DNA of 64,000 nucleotides from DATENM01 sp045807725 (lineage in GTDB: Bacteria > Acidobacteriota > Blastocatellia > UBA7656): the NCBI GenBank assembly GCA_045807725.1, contig JBJMGV010000126.1, forward strand, positions 62,001 to 126,000, read 5' to 3'. The position numbers were made by a program, and so were the translations under genes. Of this stretch, positions 48,190 through 57,605 are shown in pieces (within the stretch, counting starts at the first letter, position 1; every line of letters begins with the position of its first letter). Under the pieces are notes generated by a model. That model worked only from the letters and a program-made list of their open reading frames with translations, did not search any database and was not told where the DNA came from.

Positions 48190-49491
48190 ATGCACCTTGC
48201 AGTCATTGGAACAGGTTATGTTGGATTGGTGAGCGGCGCTTGCTTCGCCGAGTTCGGCAACAGCGTCATCTGTGTGGACAGCGACGCGGCGAAGGTTGAA
48301 ATGATCAAGGCCGGCAGGATGCCCATCTACGAGCCGGGCCTTGACGCGCTGGTTGCCAAGAACGTGCGCGAAGGCCGTTTGGAATTCACCACCGATATCA
48401 ATGGCGCGATTGAAAAATCACTGGTCGTGATGCTGGCCGTCGGCACACCGTCTTCGACTGATGGCTCGGCGGATATGAGCCAGGTCGAAGCCGTCGCGCT
48501 GGAGATCGCCCGCGCCCTGAACAGCTATAAAGTCATCGTGACCAAGAGCACCGTCCCCGTCGGCGCTGCCGGTTATATCAAGCGGATCATTGACGAGAAC
48601 AAACGTTCGAGCTGCCGTTACTCTGTGGCCTCGAACCCGGAGTTCTTGCGCGAAGGCGCGGCCATCAACGACTTCCTGCGGCCCGACCGCGTCGTCATCG
48701 GCTGTAACGACGAAGAGGCCATCGAGATTCTCAAAGACCTCTACCGCCCGCTCTATCTCATCGAGACGCCGTTCGTCGTCACCAACCCCGAATCGGCGGA
48801 GATGATCAAGTATGCCTCGAACGCCTTTCTGGCGACGAAGATTTCATTCATCAACGAGATCGCCAATCTCTGCGACCGGCTCGGCGCGGATGTGCACGAT
48901 GTGGCCAAGGGTATGGGTATGGACAAGCGCATCGGTAACAAGTTCCTGCACCCCGGCCCAGGATTTGGCGGCAGTTGTTTCCCCAAAGACGTGAAGGCGC
49001 TGGCGGCTATTGCTCGCAACGTCAGTTATGAGATGAAGCTTACAGAAGCCGTGCTGGCGGTCAACGAGCGGCAGATGGCTTCGGTGATCGAGCGTATACG
49101 CTGCGCCGTGCCCGACCTTGAGGGCAAGACGGTTGCGCTGCTCGGCCTGGCCTTTAAGCCCGATACAGACGATATGCGCGAAGCGCCGGCGCTCCGAATC
49201 ATCAGCGACCTGCACGCGGCGGGCGCGCGGGTGCGCGCTTACGATCCGGCGGCAATGGACGCGGCGCGGCAGATGGTTTCGGATGTTCTCTTTTGCGAAG
49301 ACGAATACGACGCGGCGCGCGACAGCGATGCGCTGGTGATTGTGACGGAGTGGAATCAGTTTCGCGGCCTCGACTTCAGCCGCTTGAAGTCGGTGATGAA
49401 GGGCTTGAACGTTGTTGATATGCGCAACATCTACGAGCCGAAAGACGTGCGCGAAGCCGGTTTCACCTACACCTCGATGGGGCGTCTGTAG
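48190..49491 (+). CDS. ugd: UDP-glucose 6-dehydrogenase
   Basis: 433 residues. Oxidises UDP-glucose to UDP-glucuronate with two NAD+. N-terminal Rossmann motif AVIGTGYVGLVSGACFAEFG. Catalytic Cys in GFGGSCFPKDVKAL. SNPEFLREGAAINDF and LGLAFKPDTDDMREAPAL support the family. GGGAG ribosome site before ATG 48190. Expected use: precursor for exopolysaccharide or cell-surface glycan; there is no glycan cluster next to it. Confidence 0.95.
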   Translation: MHLAVIGTGYVGLVSGACFAEFGNSVICVDSDAAKVEMIKAGRMPIYEPGLDALVAKNVREGRLEFTTDINGAIEKSLVVMLAVGTPSSTDGSADMSQVEAVALEIARALNSYKVIVTKSTVPVGAAGYIKRIIDENKRSSCRYSVASNPEFLREGAAINDFLRPDRVVIGCNDEEAIEILKDLYRPLYLIETPFVVTNPESAEMIKYASNAFLATKISFINEIANLCDRLGADVHDVAKGMGMDKRIGNKFLHPGPGFGGSCFPKDVKALAAIARNVSYEMKLTEAVLAVNERQMASVIERIRCAVPDLEGKTVALLGLAFKPDTDDMREAPALRIISDLHAAGARVRAYDPAAMDAARQMVSDVLFCEDEYDAARDSDALVIVTEWNQFRGLDFSRLKSVMKGLNVVDMRNIYEPKDVREAGFTYTSMGRL

Positions 49492-49500
49492 CCGGCTGGA

Positions 49501-51159
49501 TTATTTCTTGAGTGCCGCCAGTCGCGCTTGCGCCTGTTGCAGCTCTGGCAGGTCGGCGTCGGCGTTGCGCCAGAGTTTTTCGGCTTCTGTGTATTCCTTG
49601 ATGGCCATCGCGCTATCGCCTTTGTGATCGGCAACCAGGGCCAGCGCGTAATGGCTCCCCGCATACGCGGCGTCGTGTTCGAGCAGTTGCCGCGCCATCG
49701 TTTCCGCCAGTTCCCAATCATTAGCGGCACGCGCCGCCGAAGCAATCGCCTCAAGCTGAAACAGCGCCTGCGTCCAGGCATCGGGGCCGGGCGCGGCGCG
49801 CAGCTTACTGACTACCTGCTTGAGCAGCGCGCCGCCCTTGTCAGTCTGCCCCGCGCGCAATAAAAACTCGCCTTGCAAGGCTTCCATATAGGGCGCGACG
49901 AAGGCGGCGCGATTGCCCATCTGTTGCATCTCGCGCAAAGCCGCTTTCGCCGCTTCGCTCGCCGTCGGCAGATCATTCAACGCCAGGTCGGCGTGGCTCA
50001 TAAAGATGAAACCGATCACGCGCACGATGTCCCAGCGGCTGCGCGATAACGTCAGACCGGCTTCCAGAGCCTCTTTCGCGCGACCGCGCGCAATCAAGAA
50101 CTGCGGCCATTGCTTCTTATTGAACTCCAGCGTGTCCTGCATCGAAGGGATCGAGAACGCCTGCCGCATCAGGCGCTCGGCGTCTTTCATCTGCCCCTGA
50201 TGCTGGTATGACGTTGAGAGCAAGTCGAGGTTGTGCTCGTGATGCCAGTCGAATTGCGAAGGGATGTTTTCGGCTTTGTAGTAATCCTGCTCCAACTGGT
50301 CGGCGCGGCGGAACTGGGCAATGGCGTCAGCGACGCGCCCGACGCGACGCAGGTCGTGGCCATACATATGCAGCGCGTGCGGCACTGAGAAAGCCAGGCG
50401 CGCGTAGGCTTCGCCGTGCTTCAACGCTTCTTCGATGCGGTTGATGTTTTCGAGCGAATGGGTCAGGTAATGATGCGCGGCTATATGATCGGGCGCAAGC
50501 TGAAGCGCCTTTTCGTAATAAGGAATCGACGCCGCGCCGCCGTGCTGGCCGCGCCCGGCGGCGTTGGCTTCTTCGGCGTTGCCGCGCAGCAGCCAGAGTT
50601 CCGCGTCCTGCGGATAGACCGTAAGCGCCTCGTCGAGCGCCTTCTTGTATTCGGAGAACTTCAGCGTGTTGCCGATGTCGGCGATGGCCGCGAGATGTTT
50701 GGCACGAAGCTCGATGCGCCGTTGCTCGCGCTTGCTCGCGCCCACCGAAAGCGCCTGCGCCTGATCGAGCGCGACACGGGCCGCCTGCCACACGTTCAGC
50801 CCCGCATAGGCGCGGCTCAATCCGACATAAGCCATGGCCAGCTTCGGATCGAGTCGCAACGCTTGATTAAATGAGCGCGCCGCTTCAATGAAGACGTAGC
50901 CGTGCAGGTAAGCGACGCCTTGCCAGTAGAACGCCTGCGCTTCTTTCGAGGTGCTCGTGACCGGATCAACGAGGGTCTGCGCGCCGGTTCCGGTTCGGAG
51001 AGTCACGGGCCGTTCAAGCAACTCAGCCGGGAAGGTCATCGGCGCGCCGTCAGCTTCGCCGTGCTGATGCTCCTGCGCGAAGGCAACGGCTGAAACGCCG
51101 AACAGAACGGCGAGCAGCAACAACCGCAGAATGCTTATGGGGAAATATCGATGTGACAT
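49501..51159 (-). CDS. Secreted TPR-repeat protein
   Basis: 552 residues. Signal peptide (LLLLAVLFGVSAVAFA) then a His-rich short segment (EHQHGEADG) and about 8-10 TPR units: AQAFYWQGVAYLHGYVFIEA, LAMAYVGLSRAYAGL, DAELWLLRGNAEEANAAGRG, and near the C-terminus GSHYALALVADHKGDSAMA. TPR arrays bind partner proteins; none is evident. The stop is 9 bp from the ugd stop, tail to tail. Confidence 0.85.
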   Translation of the reverse strand: MSHRYFPISILRLLLLAVLFGVSAVAFAQEHQHGEADGAPMTFPAELLERPVTLRTGTGAQTLVDPVTSTSKEAQAFYWQGVAYLHGYVFIEAARSFNQALRLDPKLAMAYVGLSRAYAGLNVWQAARVALDQAQALSVGASKREQRRIELRAKHLAAIADIGNTLKFSEYKKALDEALTVYPQDAELWLLRGNAEEANAAGRGQHGGAASIPYYEKALQLAPDHIAAHHYLTHSLENINRIEEALKHGEAYARLAFSVPHALHMYGHDLRRVGRVADAIAQFRRADQLEQDYYKAENIPSQFDWHHEHNLDLLSTSYQHQGQMKDAERLMRQAFSIPSMQDTLEFNKKQWPQFLIARGRAKEALEAGLTLSRSRWDIVRVIGFIFMSHADLALNDLPTASEAAKAALREMQQMGNRAAFVAPYMEALQGEFLLRAGQTDKGGALLKQVVSKLRAAPGPDAWTQALFQLEAIASAARAANDWELAETMARQLLEHDAAYAGSHYALALVADHKGDSAMAIKEYTEAEKLWRNADADLPELQQAQARLAALKK

Positions 51160-51217
51160 CTCGGATCAAACAGCTCTGGCCTGATGTGAAGTCATCAGAT
51201 AGACGCCGGATTCCTGA

Positions 51218-51433
51218 TCAAGCAACGCGCGTCACTTCTGCCGGCAACTGGTTCAGGATCAACTCAGTGATTTCTAACTTCGTGCTCGCGTCGTCTATGT
51301 CAATTCCAACTAGATTGCCTGCTGCATCGTAATCCAAAACCACACCCGGCGAGACCTCAACACTATCGGCGCTGGTCTTGGAGTTGAGGTCTATATAAAG
51401 GGAATCGGTGTCGGGATAATAATTTATCTTCAT
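51218..51433 (-). CDS. DUF2283 protein
   Basis: 71 residues, standard for DUF2283: MKINYYPDTDSLYIDLNSK, VEVSPGVVLDYDAAGNLVGI, DIDDAS. These small proteins are often paired with DUF4258 proteins. The 5' end overlaps the upstream DUF4258 gene stop by 4 bp, so the two are co-translated. A toxin/antitoxin role has been suggested for such pairs but is not shown by the sequence. Confidence 0.85.
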   Translation of the reverse strand: MKINYYPDTDSLYIDLNSKTSADSVEVSPGVVLDYDAAGNLVGIDIDDASTKLEITELILNQLPAEVTRVA

Positions 51434-51672
51434 AGCTTAACACCTCGATCAGGAAAGGCATTGTGTATGGTAACTCGGTCGGCAAGTGTGATGACTCTAA
51501 TTACACGGCCACCTAACGCATCCACTTTGCCCCAGAAGCGGACCCGACTGTCGCTTTGAACCTCAACGCGCATCGGGTTCTCAACAACGCTGATGCACCA
51601 CTCCTTTTTCAGATAGCTCCGCTTTCGCAGCACTTCATTCTCGAAATACGCTGTGAACTTGTATTCTGGCAT
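51430..51672 (-). CDS. DUF4258 protein
   Basis: 80 residues: FTAYFENEVLRKRSYLKKEW, SVVENPMRVEVQSDSRVRFW, VIRVITLADRVTIHNAFPD. This is the usual beta-rich fold of DUF4258. It is followed by DUF2283 with ATGA overlap. Confidence 0.8.
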   Translation of the reverse strand: MPEYKFTAYFENEVLRKRSYLKKEWCISVVENPMRVEVQSDSRVRFWGKVDALGGRVIRVITLADRVTIHNAFPDRGVKL

Positions 51673-51710
51673 AGCCTGGCCTTATTGCAAGCGTGTCAGA
51701 AGCACAACGT

Positions 51711-52841
51711 TCATTTCACCTCAACGACGTGGCGGTCTATCCAGTTGTTCGCATAAGGCGTGATGATCTGCGGGTCGCGCTCAAGTGGCTGCACGCGGCC
51801 TTTGATGTCGTAAGCGCGGGCGGCGATGACTATCTTGCCTGTCGCCGTTGGTTGCCATTCGTAAGCCCATAGCCGCCACGCCAGCGGCGCGCGGTCTGCG
51901 CCGAGCGTCGACTCGCGCCACGTCTCGCCGCTGTCTGTCGTCACTTCGACGCGCGCAATATCGGCATCGCCGCACCACGCCGCGCCGATGATCGTCGTAG
52001 GCTTTAACGTCAGCATCGCGTCGTTGATCGGTTGGGCGATCTGCGACTTCAGCCGCATCGCGCCGAGCGGCCCGCGCGTTGTCACATCATTTATGCGCCG
52101 CGCTTCGTAATAACGCCGCGCTTGATAAAAGCCCGCGAACGGCGCGCGCGCGACGGTGATCTGCTTCAGCCACTTCACCGAATCCATACCGTACCAGCCG
52201 GCCACGAGCGCGCGCAGCGGCCCGCCGTGAGCCGGCGGCAACGGCTCGCCGTTCATCTTGAAGACAATCAGCGTCGTCGCTTCCATCGCTTTGCTGAGCG
52301 GGATGCTGCGCGTATAAGCATCCACCACAAGGCCGCCAGCTTCTTGATCCGTGCCGCCGTCCGCGCCGATCAATACGACCTCTTTCGCGTCGGCGCGAAG
52401 CCCTGCGGTCTTCAACACGTCACTGATCCGCACGCCCGTCCATCGCGCGTTCGACACGCCGCCCCAGCCCACGAGGTTGCCGGCGCATTCAAGCGTCACG
52501 ACTTCTTCCTGAATCGGCAAACGCATCAATTCATCCATCGTGAAGCGGCGCTCGCGCTCAACCTCGCCTGTGATGTTCATTACGAATGGCGCGGCGGCAA
52601 GCCGTGGCACGCCGAAGTGGCTGCGCACGAAGAACTCGTCGTTGGGCGTGATCCATTGATTGAGCGTTGCAAAGTTAAACGCGCGACTGTTGGGCGAGGC
52701 GGGCGAGGTGATCGGCGGCTGTTGCGCAAAGATTGAGCGGCCCGCTATCCCCGCAAGCGGCAGCGCGGACAACTGCGCGAGAAAGCGGCGGCGGTTGATG
52801 ATCGCTCCGTGAAGAGACGACTGACGGTCTCGATGCTTCAT
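51711..52841 (-). CDS. Sulfite-oxidase-like molybdopterin enzyme
   Basis: 376 residues. Tat signal (NRRRFLAQLSALPLAGIAG). The molybdenum-ligand Cys is C119 in TLECAGN. SUOX fold follows: FVRSHFGVPRLAAAPFVMNI, NLVGWGGVSNARWTGVRISD, VDAYTRSIPLSKAMEA, PPAHGGPLRALVAGWYGMDS. A Mo-binding dimerisation domain is C-terminal. Periplasmic oxidation of sulfite or a related substrate is expected; no cytochrome partner gene is adjacent. Confidence 0.9.
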   Translation of the reverse strand: MKHRDRQSSLHGAIINRRRFLAQLSALPLAGIAGRSIFAQQPPITSPASPNSRAFNFATLNQWITPNDEFFVRSHFGVPRLAAAPFVMNITGEVERERRFTMDELMRLPIQEEVVTLECAGNLVGWGGVSNARWTGVRISDVLKTAGLRADAKEVVLIGADGGTDQEAGGLVVDAYTRSIPLSKAMEATTLIVFKMNGEPLPPAHGGPLRALVAGWYGMDSVKWLKQITVARAPFAGFYQARRYYEARRINDVTTRGPLGAMRLKSQIAQPINDAMLTLKPTTIIGAAWCGDADIARVEVTTDSGETWRESTLGADRAPLAWRLWAYEWQPTATGKIVIAARAYDIKGRVQPLERDPQIITPYANNWIDRHVVEVK

Positions 52842-52883
52842 ATCGGATGCCTGAGATGGCGCGTTGAGGAGGCCGGCGGCGAC

Positions 52884-52911
52884 TTGAAATCGCGGCGCGC
52901 TGTGGTAGACT
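52884..52911 (+). promoter_or_regulatory. Promoter of the amidohydrolase gene
   Basis: TTGAAA (52884-52889), 16-bp spacer, TAGACT (52906-52911). About 150 bp before ATG 53061. Confidence 0.5.
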
Positions 52912-53060
52912 CAACGCGCTATAAGTTTACAACAACGCGGCTCATTTCCACACTCACAAAAACGGACGGCGGCACAGTGGAGGAGGCTGTCTGAAGGTGT
53001 GGGCGCGCGGCGTTGCCCTTCTGATCCGAATACTACAGGTGATCTCAAGAAAGGAGCATT

Positions 53061-54491
53061 ATGTGGAGACGCAAGTGCTATGTTGATGCCGAATCGGACA
53101 TCCAATCACCGATTCCGAATCGCATCGTGTCGAACGAAGAGTTCATTCCGCCCGCGCAAACAGCGAAAGAGGCCGAGGTCGAAAACCGCCTGCGCGAGAT
53201 GGCTGAGCGCAACGCCAAACGGTTGGGCTTGTCGCGCCGTCACTTCCTGCAAACCTCTTGCGGTATGGCAGCGGCGATGCTCTGCTTCAACGAAGTCTTC
53301 GGCAAGACCTATGAAGTAGACCCGGCTGAAGCGTTGGAGCCGGCAGCGTTTGCCGAGCGTTGGCCGAAGGACGAATTCATCTTCGACAACCAGACGCACC
53401 ACATAGACGTTGAGCCTGATTGGTACAAGAACAGCGAAGACGGTCGGTTGGCCGCCAACTTCCTGTCGCGCCTGCGGCCCGGCTTCAATGATATGAATAA
53501 AACGATTGAAGCATTGAATCGGCTGCATTACACCAAGGAACTCTTCTTCGATTCCGACACGGTGATGGCGATCATCAGCGGCGTCCCCTCGAATGATTGG
53601 AAGGACAACATTCTGCCGCCCGACAAGATGGTCAAGACGCGCAACGAGATCAACTCGTGGGCCGGCTCGCAACGCATGCTCTCGCACGGCATCCTGCGCC
53701 CGAACAAGGGACTCGGCGAGCTTGAAGAGATGGAGCGCCAGGCGAAGGTGCTCAAGGTCAACTCGTGGAAGATGTATCCGGGGATGCTGGCCGGCGCGCT
53801 CAAGCCTTACCGGCTCGATGACGAGAAGGTGACGTATCCGTTCTGGGAGCGCGCGCGCAAGCTCGGCATCAAGACCGCGTGCATCCATCGCGGCCTGCCG
53901 CTCGGTCTGTTCAACGAAGAGAACTGTCATCCCGGCGATGTCGAGAAGGCGGCGAAAGATCATCCCGATTTGAACTTCGTCATCTACCATTCGGGCTGGA
54001 ACCCCGGCGCGAAGCGCAAGGAAGGCGCGGCCAACGATCCGCAATACATCCCGTGGTGCTCGGACCTGATGGCTTCAGTCAAGCGCAGCAACCTGAAGAA
54101 TGTTTACTTCGAGCTAGGCTCGACGTGGAATGGATTGTCGAGCGCGCGGCCCGAACAGGCGATGCACCTCTTCGGCCAGTTGTTGAATATGGGGATGGAC
54201 GATCACATCATCTGGGGCACGGATTCGATCTGGGGCGGCGGGCCGCAGAGCCAGATCGAACGCTTCCGCCGCTTCCAGATCAGCGACGAAGTGGCCAACA
54301 AGTACGGCTATCGTAAGCTGACGCCGGAACTCAAGGCCAAAATATTCGGTCTCAACGCCGCGCGCCTTTATAAGATCGACGTGAAGGCAAAGCGCGCCGC
54401 CATCAAGAACGATCAGGTCGAGCAACTGCGCTCGGAGTACTTGCAGAACCCGCAGCCGTCGAACACGCAGTTCGGCTGGATCTGGGTGTAG
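53061..54491 (+). CDS. Amidohydrolase-family protein with internal Tat-like motif
   Basis: 476 residues. TIM-barrel metal-dependent hydrolase (amidohydrolase_2 type): NQTHHIDVEPDWY, ACIHRGLPLG, VIYHSGWNPG, and IWGTDSIWGG near the C-terminus. A twin-Arg motif with hydrophobic stretch lies at 59-77 (SRRHFLQTSCGMAAAM), which would need an unusually long n-region of ~58 residues. AGGAGCATT before ATG 53061. Substrate unknown. Confidence 0.8.
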   Translation: MWRRKCYVDAESDIQSPIPNRIVSNEEFIPPAQTAKEAEVENRLREMAERNAKRLGLSRRHFLQTSCGMAAAMLCFNEVFGKTYEVDPAEALEPAAFAERWPKDEFIFDNQTHHIDVEPDWYKNSEDGRLAANFLSRLRPGFNDMNKTIEALNRLHYTKELFFDSDTVMAIISGVPSNDWKDNILPPDKMVKTRNEINSWAGSQRMLSHGILRPNKGLGELEEMERQAKVLKVNSWKMYPGMLAGALKPYRLDDEKVTYPFWERARKLGIKTACIHRGLPLGLFNEENCHPGDVEKAAKDHPDLNFVIYHSGWNPGAKRKEGAANDPQYIPWCSDLMASVKRSNLKNVYFELGSTWNGLSSARPEQAMHLFGQLLNMGMDDHIIWGTDSIWGGGPQSQIERFRRFQISDEVANKYGYRKLTPELKAKIFGLNAARLYKIDVKAKRAAIKNDQVEQLRSEYLQNPQPSNTQFGWIWV

Positions 54492-54496
54492 ACGAG

Positions 54497-54556
54497 TCAG
54501 CAGTAAGCAAGAGGCAGTAGGCAGTTCTAGTCACGCGAACGCCTACTGCCTCTGAG
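54497..54556. repeat. Paired inverted word array (GGCAGTAGGCAG)
   Basis: Left arm 54497-54525 (AGCAAGAGGCAGTAGGCAG), right arm 54541-54556 (GCCTACTGCCTCTGAG). It separates two plus-strand genes. Confidence 0.65.
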
Positions 54557-54591
54557 TGGCGCAGCCCTGTGAAAGTGAATCGAGGTCAGCC

Positions 54592-56259
54592 GTGAAAAAG
54601 ATTTCTCTCCTGCTCTCCCTGCTACTAGTTTGTTACTTCGGCGCATTCAATCCCGCGCTCGCGCAACAAGCCTCTTCGGCGCAAACGGCACCATCAACCA
54701 GCGCGGCGGTCGTCAAACCGATTGAAGAGATGGTGGCGATGCGCGACGGCGTGCGCCTCTCGACCAGCGTCTACCTGCCCGAAGGCAAGGGGCCGTTCCC
54801 GGTCGTGTTGATCCGCACGCCTTACGGCAAAGGCACGCAGTCCGTAGGCTATGCGGCGTGGACGCGGCGCGGCTTCGCGCTGGTCACGCAGGACGTACGC
54901 GGCAAGGGCAAGAGCGAAGGCCCGTACCGCCCCTTTATGGACGACCACGTAGACGGCTTCGACACGGTTGAATGGATCGCCAGGCAGCCGTGGTCGAACG
55001 GCAAGGTCGGCATGTTCGGCGCGTCGGCGATGGGCATCGCGGCGAACCTCGCGGCGATGATGAACCCGCCGCACCTGACCGCCACGTTCGTGATGGTGGC
55101 GCGGTCGAGCATCTTCATGCAGTCGGCGTTTATGGGCGGCGTCTTCCGCAAAGAGCTGAACGAAATCTGGCTCAAGCGGCAGGGCGCGATTGACGTGCTC
55201 AACGAAACGTTCAAGCATAACGTCTACGATCATTTCTATGACATCGCCGAGATGTCGCTCTACTGGGACAAGATCAAAGTGCCGGTCTACAACTATGGCG
55301 GCTGGTACGACATCTTCGCGCAGGGCAACATCGACAACTTCGTCGGCCAGCAAGCACAGGGTGGCGGCCTGGCGGCGGGCAATCAAAAGCTGATGATGGG
55401 GCCGTGGGGACACGGGCAGATCGAAGAGGTCAAGTACCCGGCGAACTCTGTGGCAAATGTTACAGAAGAATCCTTGCGCTGGTTCGACTACTGGTTGCAG
55501 GGCAAAGACAACGGCATTATGGACGAGCCGCCGGTGAAGTATTACGTGATGGGCGATGTCAACGACCCGAAAGCGCCGGGCAACGAATGGCGCACGGCGC
55601 TTGGGTGGCCTGTGCCGGCAAAGACGACTTCATTCTTCCTGAGCGCAGGCGGCGGGCTGAGCGACCGTCTGCCGGCAGACACGGAAAGCACGGACACCTA
55701 CAAGTACGACCCGAAGAATCCTGTGCCGACCATCGGCGGCGCGAACTTGAATATCAAGAAGGGGCCGATGGATCAACGCGCCATCGGCAGCCGCCCTGAT
55801 CTGCTGAAATTCATGACGCCCGTGCTCGACTCGCCCGTCGAAGTGACGGGCCGCGTTAAAGTCGAGTTGTGGGCTGAATCCGATGCGCCCGACACCGATT
55901 TTATAGCGAAGCTGGTTGACGTGTATCCCGACGGAACCGAGCGGCTGGTGCTGGATTCGGCGGTGCGCGCCCGCTTCCGCGAGGGCCTCGACCACGAAGT
56001 CTTCATGAAGAAAGGCGAGGTCTATCGCTTCACGATTGACCTGTGGACGACCAGCATCATTTTCAATAAGGGTCATCGCATAGCGATTCACGTCAGCAGC
56101 TCGAACGACCCGCGCTTCGACCCGAATCCGAATACGGGCAAGCCGCTGCGCGCCGACGACGAGACGCGCGTGGCGACCAACACGATTCATCACGACCGCG
56201 CGCATCCGTCGCGCGCCCTGCTGCCGGTGGTGCCGGCCTACAACGGCAAGCGACCATAG
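54592..56259 (+). CDS. CocE/NonD family hydrolase
   Basis: 555 residues from GTG 54592 (GAGGT upstream). Signal peptide (SLLLSLLLVCYFGAFNPALA). Catalytic triad: Ser in MFGASAMGI (G-x-S-x-M-G), Asp in YNYGGWYDIF, His in MMGPWGHGQ. The C-terminal jelly roll is ~380-555 (SPVEVTGRVKVELWAESDAP). The family includes cocaine esterase and X-Pro dipeptidyl aminopeptidases. Periplasmic. Confidence 0.9.
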   Translation: MKKISLLLSLLLVCYFGAFNPALAQQASSAQTAPSTSAAVVKPIEEMVAMRDGVRLSTSVYLPEGKGPFPVVLIRTPYGKGTQSVGYAAWTRRGFALVTQDVRGKGKSEGPYRPFMDDHVDGFDTVEWIARQPWSNGKVGMFGASAMGIAANLAAMMNPPHLTATFVMVARSSIFMQSAFMGGVFRKELNEIWLKRQGAIDVLNETFKHNVYDHFYDIAEMSLYWDKIKVPVYNYGGWYDIFAQGNIDNFVGQQAQGGGLAAGNQKLMMGPWGHGQIEEVKYPANSVANVTEESLRWFDYWLQGKDNGIMDEPPVKYYVMGDVNDPKAPGNEWRTALGWPVPAKTTSFFLSAGGGLSDRLPADTESTDTYKYDPKNPVPTIGGANLNIKKGPMDQRAIGSRPDLLKFMTPVLDSPVEVTGRVKVELWAESDAPDTDFIAKLVDVYPDGTERLVLDSAVRARFREGLDHEVFMKKGEVYRFTIDLWTTSIIFNKGHRIAIHVSSSNDPRFDPNPNTGKPLRADDETRVATNTIHHDRAHPSRALLPVVPAYNGKRP

Positions 56260-56369
56260 CCGTTCGGTTCTTGCAAATCGCCTTCGATCAATGTGAGGGG
56301 CGAGGCACGAGCACGAATCTAAACGCAACGCCGCAAATCCATCTCGATGACGGGAGCAGATCGTCGCTT

Positions 56370-57605
56370 ATGAAAAGACTGGGAGTCGGTTTCATCGGCA
56401 GCGGGTTTATCACGCGCTTTCACATACGCTCGTGGGTCGGCGTGCGCGACGCCGACGTGCGCGGCGTCTGGAGCCCGACACGCGCCAACGCCGAATCCGC
56501 TGCTCAACTGGCGCGCGACCTGCGCGTCGGCGAGGCACAGGCATTCGGTTCTATCGAAGAGATGGTCGCCTCACCCGACATCGATGCCATCTGGATTTGT
56601 GGCCCAAATCACATGCGGCTCGATAGCATGGGGCAGATAGTCAGCGCGATTGAATCGGGCAAAGGCCGGCTCGTCGGCGTCGCCTGCGAGAAGCCGCTGG
56701 CGCGCAACGTCGCCGAAGCAGAGCGTATGGTTGAGCTGGTAGAAAAGGCCGGCCTGCTGCACGGCTACCTCGAAGACCAGCTCTTCTCGCCGGGCGTGGC
56801 GCGCGGGCGGGAGATCGTCTGGGCGCGCGGCGCGGCGACGACGGGACGGCCTTACCTGGCCCGCGCCGCCGAAGAACACGGCGGCCCGCACACGTCCTGG
56901 TTCTGGCAGGGCGAGTTGCAGGGCGGCGGCGTGCTCAACGATATGATGTGCCACAGCGTCGAAGTCGCGCGATTCATGTTGACCGAGCCGGGCAAGCCGC
57001 GCGCCAGCCTGCGGCCCACGAAAGTCTCGGCGCAGATCGCATCGCTCAAGTGGAGCCGGCCTCAGTACGCGCAAATCCTGAAAGAGACGATGGGCCGCGA
57101 AGTGGATTACCTGTCGCGCCCGTCGGAAGATTTCGCCCGCGCCGCGATCCATTTCGTTGACGAGCAGGATCAACCACTGATTGTCGAAGCGACCACATCG
57201 TGGAGTTTTGTCGGCGCGGGGCTGCGATTGAGTATGGAATTGCTTGGGCCTGAGTACTCGCTGTCGCTCAACTCGCTCGACAACGGCCCGAAGCTCTTCT
57301 TCAGCCGCAACGTCGTCGGCAGCGCCGGCGAAGACATCGTCGAAAAGCAGAACGCCGAGCAGGGCTTGATGCCGGTGGTCGCCAACGAAGCCGCCGATTA
57401 TGGATATGAAGGCGAGAACCGTTATTTCGTCCGCTGCTTCCTCGAAGGACGGCAGCCGGAAGAAAACTTCCACGACGGCCTTGAGGTCACGCGGCTGCTG
57501 ATGACGGCTTATATGAGCGCGGAGCAGGAGCGCGCCATCGAGTATCCGCCGCCCGACCTTAACACCTTTATCCCGGCAGTGGCGCGCGGCGCGTGGAAGC
57601 CCTAA
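56370..57605 (+). CDS. Gfo/Idh/MocA-family oxidoreductase
   Basis: 411 residues from ATG 56370; codons in frame upstream (from 56271) appear non-native. Rossmann fold VGFIGSGFITRFHIRSW, GVACEKPLARN (EKP motif), DQLFSPGVARG, and a C-terminal GFO_IDH_MocA_C domain. Such enzymes oxidise or reduce sugar hydroxyls with NAD(P). The next gene begins inside its stop codon (TAATG). Confidence 0.85.
   Translation: MKRLGVGFIGSGFITRFHIRSWVGVRDADVRGVWSPTRANAESAAQLARDLRVGEAQAFGSIEEMVASPDIDAIWICGPNHMRLDSMGQIVSAIESGKGRLVGVACEKPLARNVAEAERMVELVEKAGLLHGYLEDQLFSPGVARGREIVWARGAATTGRPYLARAAEEHGGPHTSWFWQGELQGGGVLNDMMCHSVEVARFMLTEPGKPRASLRPTKVSAQIASLKWSRPQYAQILKETMGREVDYLSRPSEDFARAAIHFVDEQDQPLIVEATTSWSFVGAGLRLSMELLGPEYSLSLNSLDNGPKLFFSRNVVGSAGEDIVEKQNAEQGLMPVVANEAADYGYEGENRYFVRCFLEGRQPEENFHDGLEVTRLLMTAYMSAEQERAIEYPPPDLNTFIPAVARGAWKP

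Noticed and set aside
54556..54591. Earlier GTG start for the CocE hydrolase
   Set aside because: The codons extend into a word array and put polar residues before the signal peptide; GTG 54592 with GAGGT suits better.
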